Assembly (NCBI RefSeq): GCF_003472385.1 | Contig: NZ_QRLV01000001.1 | Coordinates: 310,001 to 374,000 of the forward strand | DNA length: 64,000 bases | From: Sutterella sp. AM11-39 | Lineage (GTDB): Bacteria; Pseudomonadota; Gammaproteobacteria; Burkholderiales; Burkholderiaceae_F | Direction of reading: 5' to 3' | Shown here: positions 1 through 9,400 of the stretch, piece after piece | How the letters are laid out: every line of letters begins with the position of its first letter | Position numbering within the stretch: position 1 is the stretch's first letter | Notes under the pieces: model-generated | The model's input: only the letters and a program-made list of their open reading frames with translations | The model's database searches: none | Told to the model about the DNA's origin: nothing | Position numbers and translations under genes: made by a program

Positions 1-1
1 A

Positions 2-2365
2 ATCGAGTATGAACAAACCAAAACGGTACGGCGAGCGTTTTTCTCGCAAGAACCGACGCTCGCTGGCGAGCTCGCCCACCACGAAATCCGTCCAAACGCC
101 ATGCAAAAGCGCCTCGCAGACAATCTTCTGACGCTCATGAGAAAAGAAGAGCCAGGCGCCGACATCACCGTCCCCAAAAAAGGTCTGTTGATTTCGGCCA
201 CCGGTACTGGCAAGACTTACGCTTCGGCCTTTGCCCTCAAAGCCATGCAGCCCAAACGAGCTCTTTTTCTCGTACATCGCGAACAGATTGCCCGCAAGTC
301 ACTTGAGAGTTACCGCCACGTCATGGGCCAGTCCTACACATACGGCGTTTTCATCGGGCAACAGCAGGAAACTGATCGGGACATTGTCTTTGCAACCATG
401 CAAACCATGGTCAAGCACCTCAACGACGGCACGTTTGCCCCGACAGAATTCGATGTGATCGTCATTGACGAAGTGCACCGCGCCGGCGCCGCGAGCTACG
501 ACCGAATCATGCAGCATTTCAAGCCCAAACTGTGGTTCGGAATGACAGCCACGCCCGAGCGCCCGGACGGCTTTGACGTCTACGGTCTGTTCGGTCACAA
601 CATCCTTACCGAAATCCGACTGCAGCAGGCGCTTGCCAACGACCTTCTGTGCCCGTTTCACTACTTCGGCATCTCCGGACTTTCGGTCAACGACAAAGAC
701 TACGAAGCCAAGGACTTCTCAAAACTGGCGTCCGACGATCGCGTCGAACACATTCTCAAGCAGTCCGCCTACTACGGCTACAGCGGTGTTCGCCTCAAGG
801 CACTTGTCTTTTGCAGCTCCAACGAAGAAGCGCGGCTATTGTCTGAGAAATTCAACTCACGAGGTCTTCGCACCGTCCACTTAAGCGGCAGCGACTCGCA
901 AAGCACCCGCGAAGAGGCCTGCCGACGGCTCGCCTTGGACAGTGGTGATGAAGCACTTGACTACATCTTCTCGGTTGACATCTTCAACGAAGGCATCGAC
1001 ATTCCCGAAGTCAATCAAGTCATCCTGCTTCGTCCCACGCAAAGTCCCATCGTCTTCGTGCAGCAAATCGGCCGCGGCCTGCGCAAGCACGAGTCAAAGG
1101 AATACGTGGTCATACTGGACTTCATCGGAGAATACAACAATAACTTTCTCATTCCGGTGGCGCTCTCGGGGGATCGCACCTACAACAAGGACTACATGCG
1201 CCGCGTGGTCTCCACCGGCACGCAAGTTTTGTCCGGTCCTTCGAGCATTCACTTTGATGCCATCTCGCGCGAGCGCATCTACAAAGCAATCGACTCGGCG
1301 CGCACCAACACCATGTCAAGCCTACGCGAAGCCTATCGACTGCTTAAATTCAAGCTCGGACGCATTCCGTCAATTCTCGACTTCGATGTGCACGGCCTGA
1401 TCGATCCGATGAAGATCTTCGACGCTTGCGGCACTTACTACGGTTTCCTGAAGAAAATGGAAAAAGACGGCGAAGACTTCGGCGAAATGGATGCCGCCGC
1501 GCAGAAGTATCTGTCGTACATCACACAACGGCTCGGCAATGCGCAGCGTCTGAGCGAAATTGTTGTGATCGAACTGATCCTCAAAGGCGAACGTGATCAA
1601 CTCAAAGCCGCTTTTGTTGCCGATTTTGTCCAACGCTTTTCCTCGAGTCCGTCTGAGGCGCACCTTCAGTCTTGTGAGCACATCCTCACAAGCGACTTCT
1701 GGCGCACGCAAAAAGAAAAGAAAGACAATGCCGACTGCGCTGTCATCGAACTTGACGATGACGGCGAGTGGCGCGCCGCCGATGCGTTCGTGACAACGCT
1801 TTCCGCCAATCCCCTTCTCACCCGGGAACTGAAAGATCTGACCGAATTTATCAAGACGCGCTACGAGCTCACCTACAAAGGCGGCTACGGCAATACGCTC
1901 CTGAAACTTTACGAGCGCTACACCTACGAAGACGTCTGCCGTATGCTCGATTGGTCGCGCAACATCACGGCGCAGAACATTGGCGGCTACTTCTACGATA
2001 AACCGTCGCGAACCTTGCCTGTTTTCGTCAACTACAACAAGGACGAAGGCGCCATTGCCTACGAAGATCACTTCGTATCGGAAAATCATATGGTTGCGCT
2101 CTCCAAGACCAAACGCAAAGTCAATTCGAGCGACGCCGATCACATCTTCAAGCGCACCGAAGAGGACAAGGACAACCGCATTTACCTTTTCGTTCGAAAA
2201 AACAAGGACGATGCCGAGGCGAAATCGTTCTACTTCTTGGGCGAAATCGACGCTGAGGGCGAACCGGAACCAGTCAAGGTTGTCGGCGGCGCCGATGCCT
2301 TTGAGATCAACTACCGATTGCGTGTGCCGGTTCGAAACGACATCTACACCTATCTCACTTCGTAG
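2..2365 (+). CDS. DEAD/DEAH-box helicase with C-terminal DUF3427, 5' end outside the window
   Basis: This is a superfamily 2 helicase. The frame is open to the left edge (33 codons precede the first ATG at 101, and that ATG sits just ahead of the helicase core), so the gene starts upstream and 101 is probably internal. Visible motifs are Walker A (SATGTGKT), DEVH in VIDEVHRAG, motif III (MTATPER) and the arginine-finger motif QQIGRGLR. The C-terminal ~350 residues match my memory of DUF3427. Family members usually carry a phospholipase-D-like nuclease at the N-terminus, which would lie outside this window. The role is probably DNA repair or defence and has not been shown. A Nudix gene follows 56 bp downstream on the same strand. 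Confidence 0.85.
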   Translation: MEYEQTKTVRRAFFSQEPTLAGELAHHEIRPNAMQKRLADNLLTLMRKEEPGADITVPKKGLLISATGTGKTYASAFALKAMQPKRALFLVHREQIARKSLESYRHVMGQSYTYGVFIGQQQETDRDIVFATMQTMVKHLNDGTFAPTEFDVIVIDEVHRAGAASYDRIMQHFKPKLWFGMTATPERPDGFDVYGLFGHNILTEIRLQQALANDLLCPFHYFGISGLSVNDKDYEAKDFSKLASDDRVEHILKQSAYYGYSGVRLKALVFCSSNEEARLLSEKFNSRGLRTVHLSGSDSQSTREEACRRLALDSGDEALDYIFSVDIFNEGIDIPEVNQVILLRPTQSPIVFVQQIGRGLRKHESKEYVVILDFIGEYNNNFLIPVALSGDRTYNKDYMRRVVSTGTQVLSGPSSIHFDAISRERIYKAIDSARTNTMSSLREAYRLLKFKLGRIPSILDFDVHGLIDPMKIFDACGTYYGFLKKMEKDGEDFGEMDAAAQKYLSYITQRLGNAQRLSEIVVIELILKGERDQLKAAFVADFVQRFSSSPSEAHLQSCEHILTSDFWRTQKEKKDNADCAVIELDDDGEWRAADAFVTTLSANPLLTRELKDLTEFIKTRYELTYKGGYGNTLLKLYERYTYEDVCRMLDWSRNITAQNIGGYFYDKPSRTLPVFVNYNKDEGAIAYEDHFVSENHMVALSKTKRKVNSSDADHIFKRTEEDKDNRIYLFVRKNKDDAEAKSFYFLGEIDAEGEPEPVKVVGGADAFEINYRLRVPVRNDIYTYLTS

Positions 2366-2421
2366 AGACCGTTTTATCAGCACGTATACTTGCTACCCAT
2401 TATTGAAAGGACGCAAACACA

Positions 2422-2808
2422 ATGAAGACCATTGAAGTCGTTGCCGCCATCATTGTCAAGGACGGCAAAATTCTTGCCACACAGCGCGGCTACGGCGAAT
2501 ACAAAGACGGCTGGGAATTCCCCGGCGGCAAAGTGCAGCAAGGCGAAACCGCCGAAGAAGCGATCGTGCGCGAAATTGAAGAAGAACTGCGCATCACGAT
2601 TCACCCCGACAAGTTCGTGACAACGGTCGACTACGACTACCCGAACTTTCACCTCACGATGCACTGCTTCCTGTCGAGCATCACGCAGGGCGAAATCGAA
2701 TTGGTCGAGCATGAAGCCATGAAGTGGCTCACCCGCGATGAACTTGACACTGTAGATTGGCTTCCGGCTGACATTGAAGTTGTGGAAGCACTCAAAAAGC
2801 TTCTCTGA
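2422..2808 (+). CDS. Nudix (MutT-like) nucleoside triphosphate pyrophosphohydrolase
   Basis: This 128-residue protein is a single Nudix domain. The Nudix box is readable as GGKVQQGE...REIEEE around residues 35-57, with Arg where the consensus has the late Gly (EELRI). It opens with KTIEVVAAIIVKDGKILATQR, typical of (deoxy)nucleoside triphosphate pyrophosphohydrolases that sanitise oxidised dNTPs such as 8-oxo-dGTP. A GAAAGGA ribosome binding site lies about 10 bases before the ATG. It follows the DUF3427 helicase on the same strand, so the two may be co-transcribed. Exact substrate is not deducible; it may not be the housekeeping mutT. Confidence 0.85.
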   Translation: MKTIEVVAAIIVKDGKILATQRGYGEYKDGWEFPGGKVQQGETAEEAIVREIEEELRITIHPDKFVTTVDYDYPNFHLTMHCFLSSITQGEIELVEHEAMKWLTRDELDTVDWLPADIEVVEALKKLL

Positions 2809-2911
2809 GCCTGTCAATCTGAGAAACAAACGCTCGATTGAGAACCGACATTGGGATGCGTTCCTGTTCCAATCGCAGTCCGTCTTTCTGCAGTGCTTCA
2901 AAAAGATCCGC

Positions 2912-2937
2912 TTCGCCCGAGGTAACCCTCGGGCGAA
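2912..2937. terminator. Bidirectional hairpin between convergent nudix and sppA genes
   Basis: An 11-bp perfect stem (ttcgcccgagg / cctcgggcgaa) has a 4-base loop and lies between two converging genes. The flanking T/A runs are short on both strands, so termination efficiency is uncertain. Confidence 0.6.
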
Positions 2938-2994
2938 ATTGCGATCAACTCTGCGGAATCCTCAACAGCCGAATGGTTGCAGCGTGAAAGCTTG

Positions 2995-4794
2995 CTACTG
3001 CGGCGTGCACAGACAATGCGCATAGAGCGGCATACTGCCGGAAACCGTCTGCCGCAGGCGTTGGACGGGCTCGAGCACCTGCACGGCAGGAGTCGTCAAA
3101 CGCATTGCTTCGGCAAAACCTGTTTCGACCATGGCGCGGCGCATCAGACGCATTACCATCACCGAAAGCCCTGATCCGTCGCGCTCGATGAATTCAGCCT
3201 GCGCTCCGGGAACGTTGGCCATCTCGGCGGCTCTGGCGAGCGCAACATCGAGACCCCCCAACGTATCTGCCAAGCCCATATCAATCGCCTGACGCCCGGT
3301 AAAGACGCGGCCCTGCGCAAGCGCTGTCACCTTCTGCTCGTCCATCTTGCGGCCCTTGGCGACCAATGAAATGAAATCGCGATAGATGCGAGCCACCGAC
3401 AGTTCCATCATCTTTCCGTACTCGGGCGTCACGGACTTGAGCGGATTCATGGCATCGGCCAATGGCGACGTTGCAACACCGCCCGTGCCAAGCGACAGAC
3501 GAGAGATCGCCTTTTCAAAGGTCGGCATCATGCCGAAGACACCGATGGAGCCGGTGATGCTCATCGGATCAGTCACGATCGTGTCGGCGCCGAGCGCCAC
3601 CCAATAGCCACCGCTGGCAGCATAGTCACCAAAGCTTGCCACCACAGGCTTGCCCGCCTTCTTGACAAGTTCGAGTTCACGGCGAATGAGTTCAGACGCA
3701 ACCGGACTGCCGCCGGGGCTATCGATGCGCACCACCAGCGCCGCATAATCGGGCGATTCGCGCACGGCTCGGATACGTCGCACGGCATCGCGCTCGCCGG
3801 TCATGCCGGGGCCGTCGCCGCCGTCCTTGATTTCACCTTCGATCGTCACCACGGCGATGCGTTTGCCGGAAGGCACCGTTTCAGCGGCTTCAAGATAAAG
3901 CCGGTAATCGAGCAACTTTTCTTCGGTCGCACTCTTCCAACCCATGCGGGTGCGCAGAATGTCAATCACCTCATCGGCCGTATGTACCGAGTCGATCAGG
4001 CTCTGATCGAGCGCCACACGACTCATGTCGCCCTGCGCCTTTTCAAGAAGATCCGGATAGGTGGAGATCACCTTGTCGACGATGCCCGGCATCAGGCCTC
4101 GGGAAGACTCGATGCTGGCGGTGTATTGCCACCAGATGTCCTTCATCCAAAAGCGATCTGCTTCAAGCGACTCTTTGGAAGGAGCCGAGCGCACGAACAC
4201 TTCCGGAGCGCTCTTATACTCGCCTGCACGATAGACGTGCACCGTAACACCCAGTTCCTTAAGCGCACTGCCCCAATACAAACGGGTACCCGAAAGGCCC
4301 TTGAGCATCACGCCGCCCATCGGGTGTACGAAAACTTCGTTGGCGTGTGCGGCTACCGCGTACTGAATCTGACTGTAGCCCGTCGACCAAACGGTGATCT
4401 TCTTGCCGGCGGCCTTGACACGATCCATCGCCGCACCGATTTCGCGCAAGGAAGCCAACCCAGCCTTTTGCAGATCCTGCACGCGGAAATGCACCGCCGC
4501 GATGCGCTTGTCGTCAGCCGCAAGCGCCAGAGCGCGCGTCACATCTCGCAGACGCGTAAGCGAATCCGAACCGTCGACCATGGAGGAAAACGTTCCCTGG
4601 CCGTCGAAATCGTCTTCTTCGACAACCTGCCCCGACAAGGTCACCAGCAGCACGGCATTGTTGGGCACGCTCACGGGCTTTTCGTAGAAAAAAGCAAAAA
4701 CAATCGCGCCGAGAATCAGCAAAAAGACCAGGTTCAGGGTCAGACGCCTCAGAAAATCCAACCCGCGCCAGCAAGTCTTCAACACCTTCAGCAT
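2995..4794 (-). CDS. sppA: Signal peptide peptidase SppA, 67K type
   Basis: This membrane-anchored serine protease degrades cleaved signal peptides at the cytoplasmic membrane. At 599 residues it is the long tandem-domain form, like E. coli SppA. A transmembrane segment spans about residues 18-37. The catalytic Lys is K194 in GEYKSA of the N-terminal domain, and the nucleophile is S394 in AASGGYW of the C-terminal domain, matching the Lys/Ser dyad split between repeats. The start is supported by a GGAGAG ribosome binding site 7 bases upstream. It lies 16 bp downstream of the HAD-family gene and is probably in the same transcript as argB. Confidence 0.93.
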   Translation of the reverse strand: MLKVLKTCWRGLDFLRRLTLNLVFLLILGAIVFAFFYEKPVSVPNNAVLLVTLSGQVVEEDDFDGQGTFSSMVDGSDSLTRLRDVTRALALAADDKRIAAVHFRVQDLQKAGLASLREIGAAMDRVKAAGKKITVWSTGYSQIQYAVAAHANEVFVHPMGGVMLKGLSGTRLYWGSALKELGVTVHVYRAGEYKSAPEVFVRSAPSKESLEADRFWMKDIWWQYTASIESSRGLMPGIVDKVISTYPDLLEKAQGDMSRVALDQSLIDSVHTADEVIDILRTRMGWKSATEEKLLDYRLYLEAAETVPSGKRIAVVTIEGEIKDGGDGPGMTGERDAVRRIRAVRESPDYAALVVRIDSPGGSPVASELIRRELELVKKAGKPVVASFGDYAASGGYWVALGADTIVTDPMSITGSIGVFGMMPTFEKAISRLSLGTGGVATSPLADAMNPLKSVTPEYGKMMELSVARIYRDFISLVAKGRKMDEQKVTALAQGRVFTGRQAIDMGLADTLGGLDVALARAAEMANVPGAQAEFIERDGSGLSVMVMRLMRRAMVETGFAEAMRLTTPAVQVLEPVQRLRQTVSGSMPLYAHCLCTPQ

Positions 4795-4810
4795 TTGCGT
4801 CTCTCCTGCC

Positions 4811-5587
4811 TTAATTCGGTCTCATGCCGGCCTGCGAGCGAGCGTTACGCACGCGACGGGCCAGCTCAACCAGGGAATCGACTGCAACGTCGGCCCAGGC
4901 GTGCGCCTGCATGCGATGCGGTTCGCGCTTGCGATAGCCCGCGCACCAAACCGTCACCATGCCGAGTTTCTTGGCCGTCTTGAGATTCACGGGGCTGTCT
5001 TCAACAAAACCGCACTGCTCGGGACGAGCCTTGAATCGCGCCGCCAAGCCGGCAAAAAGAGTCTCGTCAGGCTTGCAGCGCCAGGTTCCCATCACTCGCA
5101 TATCATCGGCGCTTACCACCGCATCAAACAGGTCGGCAATGCCCAAGAGCGGCAAAAGCGCCTTGATGTAGCACTCCGGACCGTTGGTCACCAAAACGCG
5201 CTTGCCTTTTAAGGCCTTGAGACTGTCGCGCAGTTTGGCGCGGCTGAAGTCTTCGGGCACTTCTTCGGAAAGATCGAACCGGTGCGTGGCCTCAAAAAAC
5301 TCCTCGGGGGCAATGCCATGGTGCTTTTCCAGCCCTAGAAAAGTCGCACCGTAGCGCGCCCAGTAGGCGTGCTGAAGGCGGCGACCTTCTTCAATCGACA
5401 CGCCGAGCTTTTGCGCAATGAACGACTCCATGCGCAGATGAATGGCAGCAAACATGCCGCGGGAAGATTCATAGAGTGTATCGTCGCAGTCGATCAGCCA
5501 GACCTTGACGCGACTCAGTCGCGCACGGGTCTGTCCGTCGTCAGCGTTTTCAATCGGTTTGTTGCGGCGTTTCTTGTTATCAGTCAT
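4811..5587 (-). CDS. HAD-superfamily pyrimidine 5'-nucleotidase
   Basis: A HAD hydrolase of 258 residues. Motif I is DCDDT (D33 nucleophile, D35 acid) followed by LYESSRGMF, the pattern of the SDT1/pyrimidine 5'-nucleotidase subgroup. Motif II is VLVTNGP near residue 150, and the C-terminal acidic motif is FVEDSPVN near 205. It probably dephosphorylates pyrimidine mononucleotides; substrate is inferred only from family. The first 20 residues are basic and look disordered. Its start overlaps the end of argB by 8 bases, which suggests translational coupling. This argB-adjacent placement is common in betaproteobacteria. Confidence 0.8.
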   Translation of the reverse strand: MTDNKKRRNKPIENADDGQTRARLSRVKVWLIDCDDTLYESSRGMFAAIHLRMESFIAQKLGVSIEEGRRLQHAYWARYGATFLGLEKHHGIAPEEFFEATHRFDLSEEVPEDFSRAKLRDSLKALKGKRVLVTNGPECYIKALLPLLGIADLFDAVVSADDMRVMGTWRCKPDETLFAGLAARFKARPEQCGFVEDSPVNLKTAKKLGMVTVWCAGYRKREPHRMQAHAWADVAVDSLVELARRVRNARSQAGMRPN

Positions 5588-6485
5588 CGGCCGAAATCAT
5601 CGTACCCACCCCCTGCGGAGTGAGAATTTCAAGAAGTAAACAGTGATTGACGCGTCCGTCAATGATGTGCACGCTGCGCACACCGTTGCGGGCGGCCGAC
5701 AGCGCAGAAGAAAGTTTGGGAAGCATACCGCCCGAAATCGTGCCGTCCTTAAAGAGCGCATCGATTTCAGAGGCCGTCAGTCCGCTTAGAAGATTGCCCT
5801 CGCGATCGAGCACACCCGGCGTATTGGTAAGCATCACGAGTTTTTCGGCCTTAAGCGTTTCGGCCATCTTTCCGGCCACCACGTCGGCATTGATGTTGTA
5901 GGCCAAGCCGTCTTCACCCATGCCGATGGGACTGATCACCGGAATGAAGTGATCCTGTTCGAGCGCCTGAACGAGCGACGGATTGATTTCCTCGATCAAA
6001 CCCACCTGACCGATGTCGTGATACACGTTGGGGTCGTTGGTGTCCTGCAGCTTCATGCGGCGCGCCTTAATGAGGCTGCCATCCTTGCCGGTCAAACCCA
6101 CGGCATGCCCGCCGAAGGAGTTGATCATTTGCACGAGATCGCCCTGCACCTCACCGCACAACACCCATTCGACAACTTCCATCGTCTCGGGATCAGTGAC
6201 ACGCATGCCCTGCACGAATTCGCTAACCTTACCCACGCGATTCAAGGCACTGTTGATCTGAGGACCGCCGCCGTGCACAACCACCGGGTTCATGCCGACA
6301 AGTTTCAAAAGCACCACGTCTCGCGCGAAAGCGCGTTGCAGTTTCGGATCCGTCATGGCGTTGCCGCCGTACTTGATCACGATCGTCTTGCCGTGAAATC
6401 GCTGAATGTAAGGAAGAGCTTCGGAAAGAACTTCAGCTTTGAGCGAAGCGGGCACCAAATTGGTGTTGGGGGCGGAAGTCTGCAT
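5580..6485 (-). CDS. argB: Acetylglutamate kinase
   Basis: This enzyme phosphorylates N-acetyl-L-glutamate in the second step of arginine synthesis in the cytoplasm. At 301 residues it matches the usual length. Amino-acid-kinase motifs are visible: [10 protein letters not shown] near residue 35, VHGGGPQIN near 71, and the C-terminal GGMLPKL that contacts substrate and nucleotide. An AAAGGATG ribosome binding site precedes the ATG. The promoter should lie in the 230-bp gap between this gene and hslU. No other arginine-pathway gene is nearby, as is usual for dispersed betaproteobacterial arg genes. Confidence 0.96.
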   Translation of the reverse strand: MQTSAPNTNLVPASLKAEVLSEALPYIQRFHGKTIVIKYGGNAMTDPKLQRAFARDVVLLKLVGMNPVVVHGGGPQINSALNRVGKVSEFVQGMRVTDPETMEVVEWVLCGEVQGDLVQMINSFGGHAVGLTGKDGSLIKARRMKLQDTNDPNVYHDIGQVGLIEEINPSLVQALEQDHFIPVISPIGMGEDGLAYNINADVVAGKMAETLKAEKLVMLTNTPGVLDREGNLLSGLTASEIDALFKDGTISGGMLPKLSSALSAARNGVRSVHIIDGRVNHCLLLEILTPQGVGTMISADD

Positions 6486-6674
6486 TGTTTGTCATCCTTT
6501 TTTGACCGAGGGGATTTGCTTCCGAACGAAAGGCAATTCACTTGCGTGCCGTCGGGCACAGACACAAGTCCGCGGCGTTCTTTTGATGATACTTTCTTTT
6601 TTTGTCAACGCCGTTGCAAGCGCGCCAAACTATACCGCACGATGAGGCTTGCGAACACCGTTCGAGTCCGCATA

Positions 6675-6698
6675 GCAAAACAGAGCCCAAAGGCTCTG
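6675..6698 (-). terminator. Rho-independent terminator after hslU
   Basis: On the minus strand cagagcc-ttTg-ggctctg forms a 7-bp stem followed at once by TTTTGC, about 20 bases after the hslU stop codon. Confidence 0.75.
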
Positions 6699-6718
6699 TC
6701 TTGCAGACGGAACGATCG

Positions 6719-8068
6719 TTAGAGCACGTAGCGGGACAGATCCTGATCGCCCGCGAGCACGTCGAGACGCTCACGCACGTACGCTTCGTCGATGGTCACT
6801 TCCATCGCGCTGCGGCATCCCGCGTCAAAGCTCACTTCTTCAAGCAGCTTTTCCATCACGGTGTACAGACGTCGCGCACCGATATTTTCCGTTCGTTCAT
6901 TCACCTCAAAGGCGTAATGCGCAATCGCCTTGATCGCTTCGGGCGTGAAGGTGAGCTTGGCGCCGTCTGCACCCAGAAGTGCCTCGTACTGCTTGACGAC
7001 AGAAGCGTCAGTCTGCGTAAGGATGCGCTCGAAGTCTTCTTCGGTAAGGCTCTTCAGTTCCACGCGAATCGGCAAACGGCCCTGCAATTCGGGAACCAGA
7101 TCCGACGGCTTGGAAAGGTGGAACGCACCCGAGCAGATAAAGAGCACGTGATCGGTCTTCACCCAGCCGTACTTAGTCTTCACGGAAGTGCCTTCAATGA
7201 GCGGCAGCAGATCGCGTTGCACACCTTCGCGAGAAACATCTCCCGAGCCGTGGCGCTCGGCCCCGCCCGCGATCTTGTCGATTTCGTCAATAAAGACGAT
7301 GCCGTTGTTTTCCACACTTTCGATGGCGCGGCGCGTGAGGTCTTCGTGATCGATCAACTTGCCCGCTTCTTCGTCCGTATAGATCTCCATCACTTCACGA
7401 ATCTTGAGACGCTTTTTCTCGCGACGCGAGGCGTTGATCTTGTCAAAGACGTTCTGCAACTGGTTTTCAAGATCGTCCATGCCTTCCGGACCGATCATGT
7501 TGAAGACGGGAGCGGTGCTTGCCACATCAGCCTCAACGGTCTTGTCGTCCAAACGGCCGGCTCGCAGATCTTCGCGGAAGCGACGGCGAGCGGCGCCTTC
7601 CACGGGCACCGGAGCCGCCTGACCTTCGACGGGAGCGGGCGGCGGCAGAAGAAGATCAAGCACGCGTTCCTCAGCCTGTTCGCGAGCGCGCGTCATCACG
7701 CGCTTTTTCTGCTGCGCTTCAACGAGCTTGATGCCAGCCTGCATCAGATCGCGCACGATTGATTCCACGTTGCGGCCAACATAGCCCACTTCGGTGAATT
7801 TTGTCGCTTCGGTCTTGACGAACGGCGCATCGGTGAGCTTAGCCAGGCGGCGGGCGATTTCGGTCTTGCCCACGCCGGTCGGCCCGATCATCAGAATGTT
7901 CTTGGGCGTAATTTCGGAGTGCAGCGGTTCAGGCACGCGGCTGCGGCGCCAACGGTTGCGAAGAGCCACGGCAACGGCGCGCTTGGCGTCGTTCTGACCC
8001 ACGATGTATTTGTCGAGTTCGCTCACGATTTCTCGCGGCGTGAGCATGGAGCGGTCGGTTTCGGTCAT
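6719..8068 (-). CDS. hslU: ATP-dependent protease ATPase subunit HslU
   Basis: This AAA+ unfoldase caps the HslV peptidase and feeds it substrates in a proteasome-like heat-shock protease. At 449 residues it matches the family. Walker A is GPTGVGKT (62-69) and Walker B is GIVFIDEID (256-264). The I domain lies about residues 110-230 and contains a Pro/Ala-rich stretch near 141-160. The C-terminus ends LSRYVL, the tail that inserts into HslV pockets. It lies 29 bp after hslV. The ATG at 8066-8068 begins [11 protein letters not shown]; an internal Met at residue 8 is a possible alternative start. Confidence 0.97.
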   Translation of the reverse strand: MTETDRSMLTPREIVSELDKYIVGQNDAKRAVAVALRNRWRRSRVPEPLHSEITPKNILMIGPTGVGKTEIARRLAKLTDAPFVKTEATKFTEVGYVGRNVESIVRDLMQAGIKLVEAQQKKRVMTRAREQAEERVLDLLLPPPAPVEGQAAPVPVEGAARRRFREDLRAGRLDDKTVEADVASTAPVFNMIGPEGMDDLENQLQNVFDKINASRREKKRLKIREVMEIYTDEEAGKLIDHEDLTRRAIESVENNGIVFIDEIDKIAGGAERHGSGDVSREGVQRDLLPLIEGTSVKTKYGWVKTDHVLFICSGAFHLSKPSDLVPELQGRLPIRVELKSLTEEDFERILTQTDASVVKQYEALLGADGAKLTFTPEAIKAIAHYAFEVNERTENIGARRLYTVMEKLLEEVSFDAGCRSAMEVTIDEAYVRERLDVLAGDQDLSRYVL

Positions 8069-8097
8069 CTCGGAAAAAAATCTGTTCTTGGGAAAAA

Positions 8098-8637
8098 TTA
8101 GCCTTGCAACGTTTCGATGGTCTGGTTGCGGTTGGTGTAGATGCAGATGTCGCCTGCGATATCCAAGGCCGCCTTGACGATGGAAGGAGCATCCATTTCG
8201 GTGTGTTCCTTCAGAGCTCGTGCAGCCGACAGAGCATAATTACCGCCCGAGCCGATCGCAGCAATGCCGCCTTCGGGTTCGATCACATCGCCGTTACCTG
8301 AGAGCACCAGCGTGGCGTCCTTGTCGGCCACGATCATCATGGCTTCAAGATGACGCAACATGCGATCGGTGCGCCACAGTTTGGCTAGCTCCACTGCCGC
8401 GCGCATCAAATTGCCCGAATGCTTTTCGAGTTCGCCCTCGAAGCGCTCCACCAGTGTGAAGGCATCGGCCGTAGCGCCGGCAAAACCGACCAAAATGCGG
8501 TCGTGATAAATGCGGCGCACCTTGCGTGCGGTTGCCTTGAAGACAACGTTGCCGAGCGTCACCTGTCCGTCGCCGCCCATCGTCACGGTGTTACCGCGGC
8601 GCACACACACTATGGTCGTTCCGTGAAACTGTTCCAT
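8098..8637 (-). CDS. hslV: ATP-dependent protease peptidase subunit HslV
   Basis: This threonine protease forms the dodecameric core of HslVU. The conserved TTIVCVRRG follows a short leader MEQFHG, so removal of six residues would expose the catalytic Thr7, as in Burkholderia homologues. The glycine-rich GGDGQVTLG follows. Its 179 residues are normal for the family. An AGAGGAT ribosome binding site lies 3-9 bases before the ATG. It is the first gene of hslVU. I looked for a sigma-32 promoter upstream and saw no convincing one. Confidence 0.97.
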   Translation of the reverse strand: MEQFHGTTIVCVRRGNTVTMGGDGQVTLGNVVFKATARKVRRIYHDRILVGFAGATADAFTLVERFEGELEKHSGNLMRAAVELAKLWRTDRMLRHLEAMMIVADKDATLVLSGNGDVIEPEGGIAAIGSGGNYALSAARALKEHTEMDAPSIVKAALDIAGDICIYTNRNQTIETLQG

Positions 8638-8691
8638 AAGATCCTCTTTGTATCCGTCCAGATTACTTCAAAAATCCGGCTTGTCCTTACG

Positions 8692-8716
8692 AAAAAGGAA
8701 GGCTTGAGCCTTCCTC
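8692..8716 (-). terminator. Rho-independent terminator downstream of dksA
   Basis: The minus strand reads aggaaggc-tcaa-gccttcct-TTTTTCG: an 8-bp perfect stem, a 4-base loop and a run of T. It separates dksA from hslV. A second hairpin without a T-run (gcccgag/ctcgggc, 8768-8787) sits between it and the dksA stop. Confidence 0.82.
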
Positions 8717-8822
8717 TTACGTGTTTTTGCGCGGTTGACGTCAAAAGAAAATTGCACAAGGGCTCGAGCCCGAGAACTTCCTCGGGCCTGGACGCCAAAA
8801 AACCGCACCAGACGTCGACGTA

Positions 8823-9242
8823 TCAGTCGCCGAACATCTTCTGCTTAATCTCGCGGCGTTCCTGCGCTTCCAGAGAAAGCGTAGCCGTCGGGCGGGCCAG
8901 AAGACGGCGCACGCCGATCGGTTCGCCGGTTTCTTCGCAATAGCCGTATTCGCCTTCGTCAATGCGCTTGATGGCCGCCTGCACCTTCTTGAGAAGCTTG
9001 CGTTCGCGGTCGCGAGTGCGCAGTTCGAGTGCGTGTTCCTCTTCGATCGTCGCACGGTCGGCCGGATCAGGCACCACAGTCGATTCGCGCAGATTTTCAG
9101 TCGTCTGGCCGGCGTTGTGGCGCAGTTCTGCTTCCATCTCCGTCAGACGGTTGCGGAAAAACTCAAGCTGCTTGTCGTTCATGTAGTCCTTGTCGGACAT
9201 CGCCAAGAGCTCTTGCTCGGTCAAAGTCTTTTTTGTTGCCAT
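8823..9242 (-). CDS. dksA: RNA polymerase-binding transcription factor DksA, one-cysteine type
   Basis: DksA enters the RNA polymerase secondary channel and, with ppGpp, tunes rRNA and amino-acid promoters. I start it at the ATG at 9242 (139 residues, MATKKTLTEQ) because a GAAAGAG site precedes it and the 30 upstream in-frame codons are unlike the family. The coiled-coil tip DPADRA supplies D59, D62 and A64, matching the E. coli DxxDxA tip. The zinc-finger region keeps only Cys102; the other three ligand positions are Thr105, Ser123 and Ala126, so it should not bind zinc. A COG0523 GTPase gene lies upstream on the same strand. Confidence 0.95.
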   Translation of the reverse strand: MATKKTLTEQELLAMSDKDYMNDKQLEFFRNRLTEMEAELRHNAGQTTENLRESTVVPDPADRATIEEEHALELRTRDRERKLLKKVQAAIKRIDEGEYGYCEETGEPIGVRRLLARPTATLSLEAQERREIKQKMFGD

Positions 9243-9400
9243 AAAACTCTTTCGATCTACAGAAGTAGTCTCAGCGCCGGCGGCGTGAAAAATGAGTCCG
9301 CGTAAACGCCGATGCTTTTTGAAGGCGCACACAATAGCACAAAAGCTTGAAATCTATGACTATTTGTACCCGCCGACTTGTAACGTTTTTCAAACCGGCC

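Noticed and set aside
8638..8700. Sigma-32 heat-shock promoter for hslVU
   Set aside because: Only a weak TTTGAA-like -35 is visible and no CCCCAT-like -10 at the right distance.
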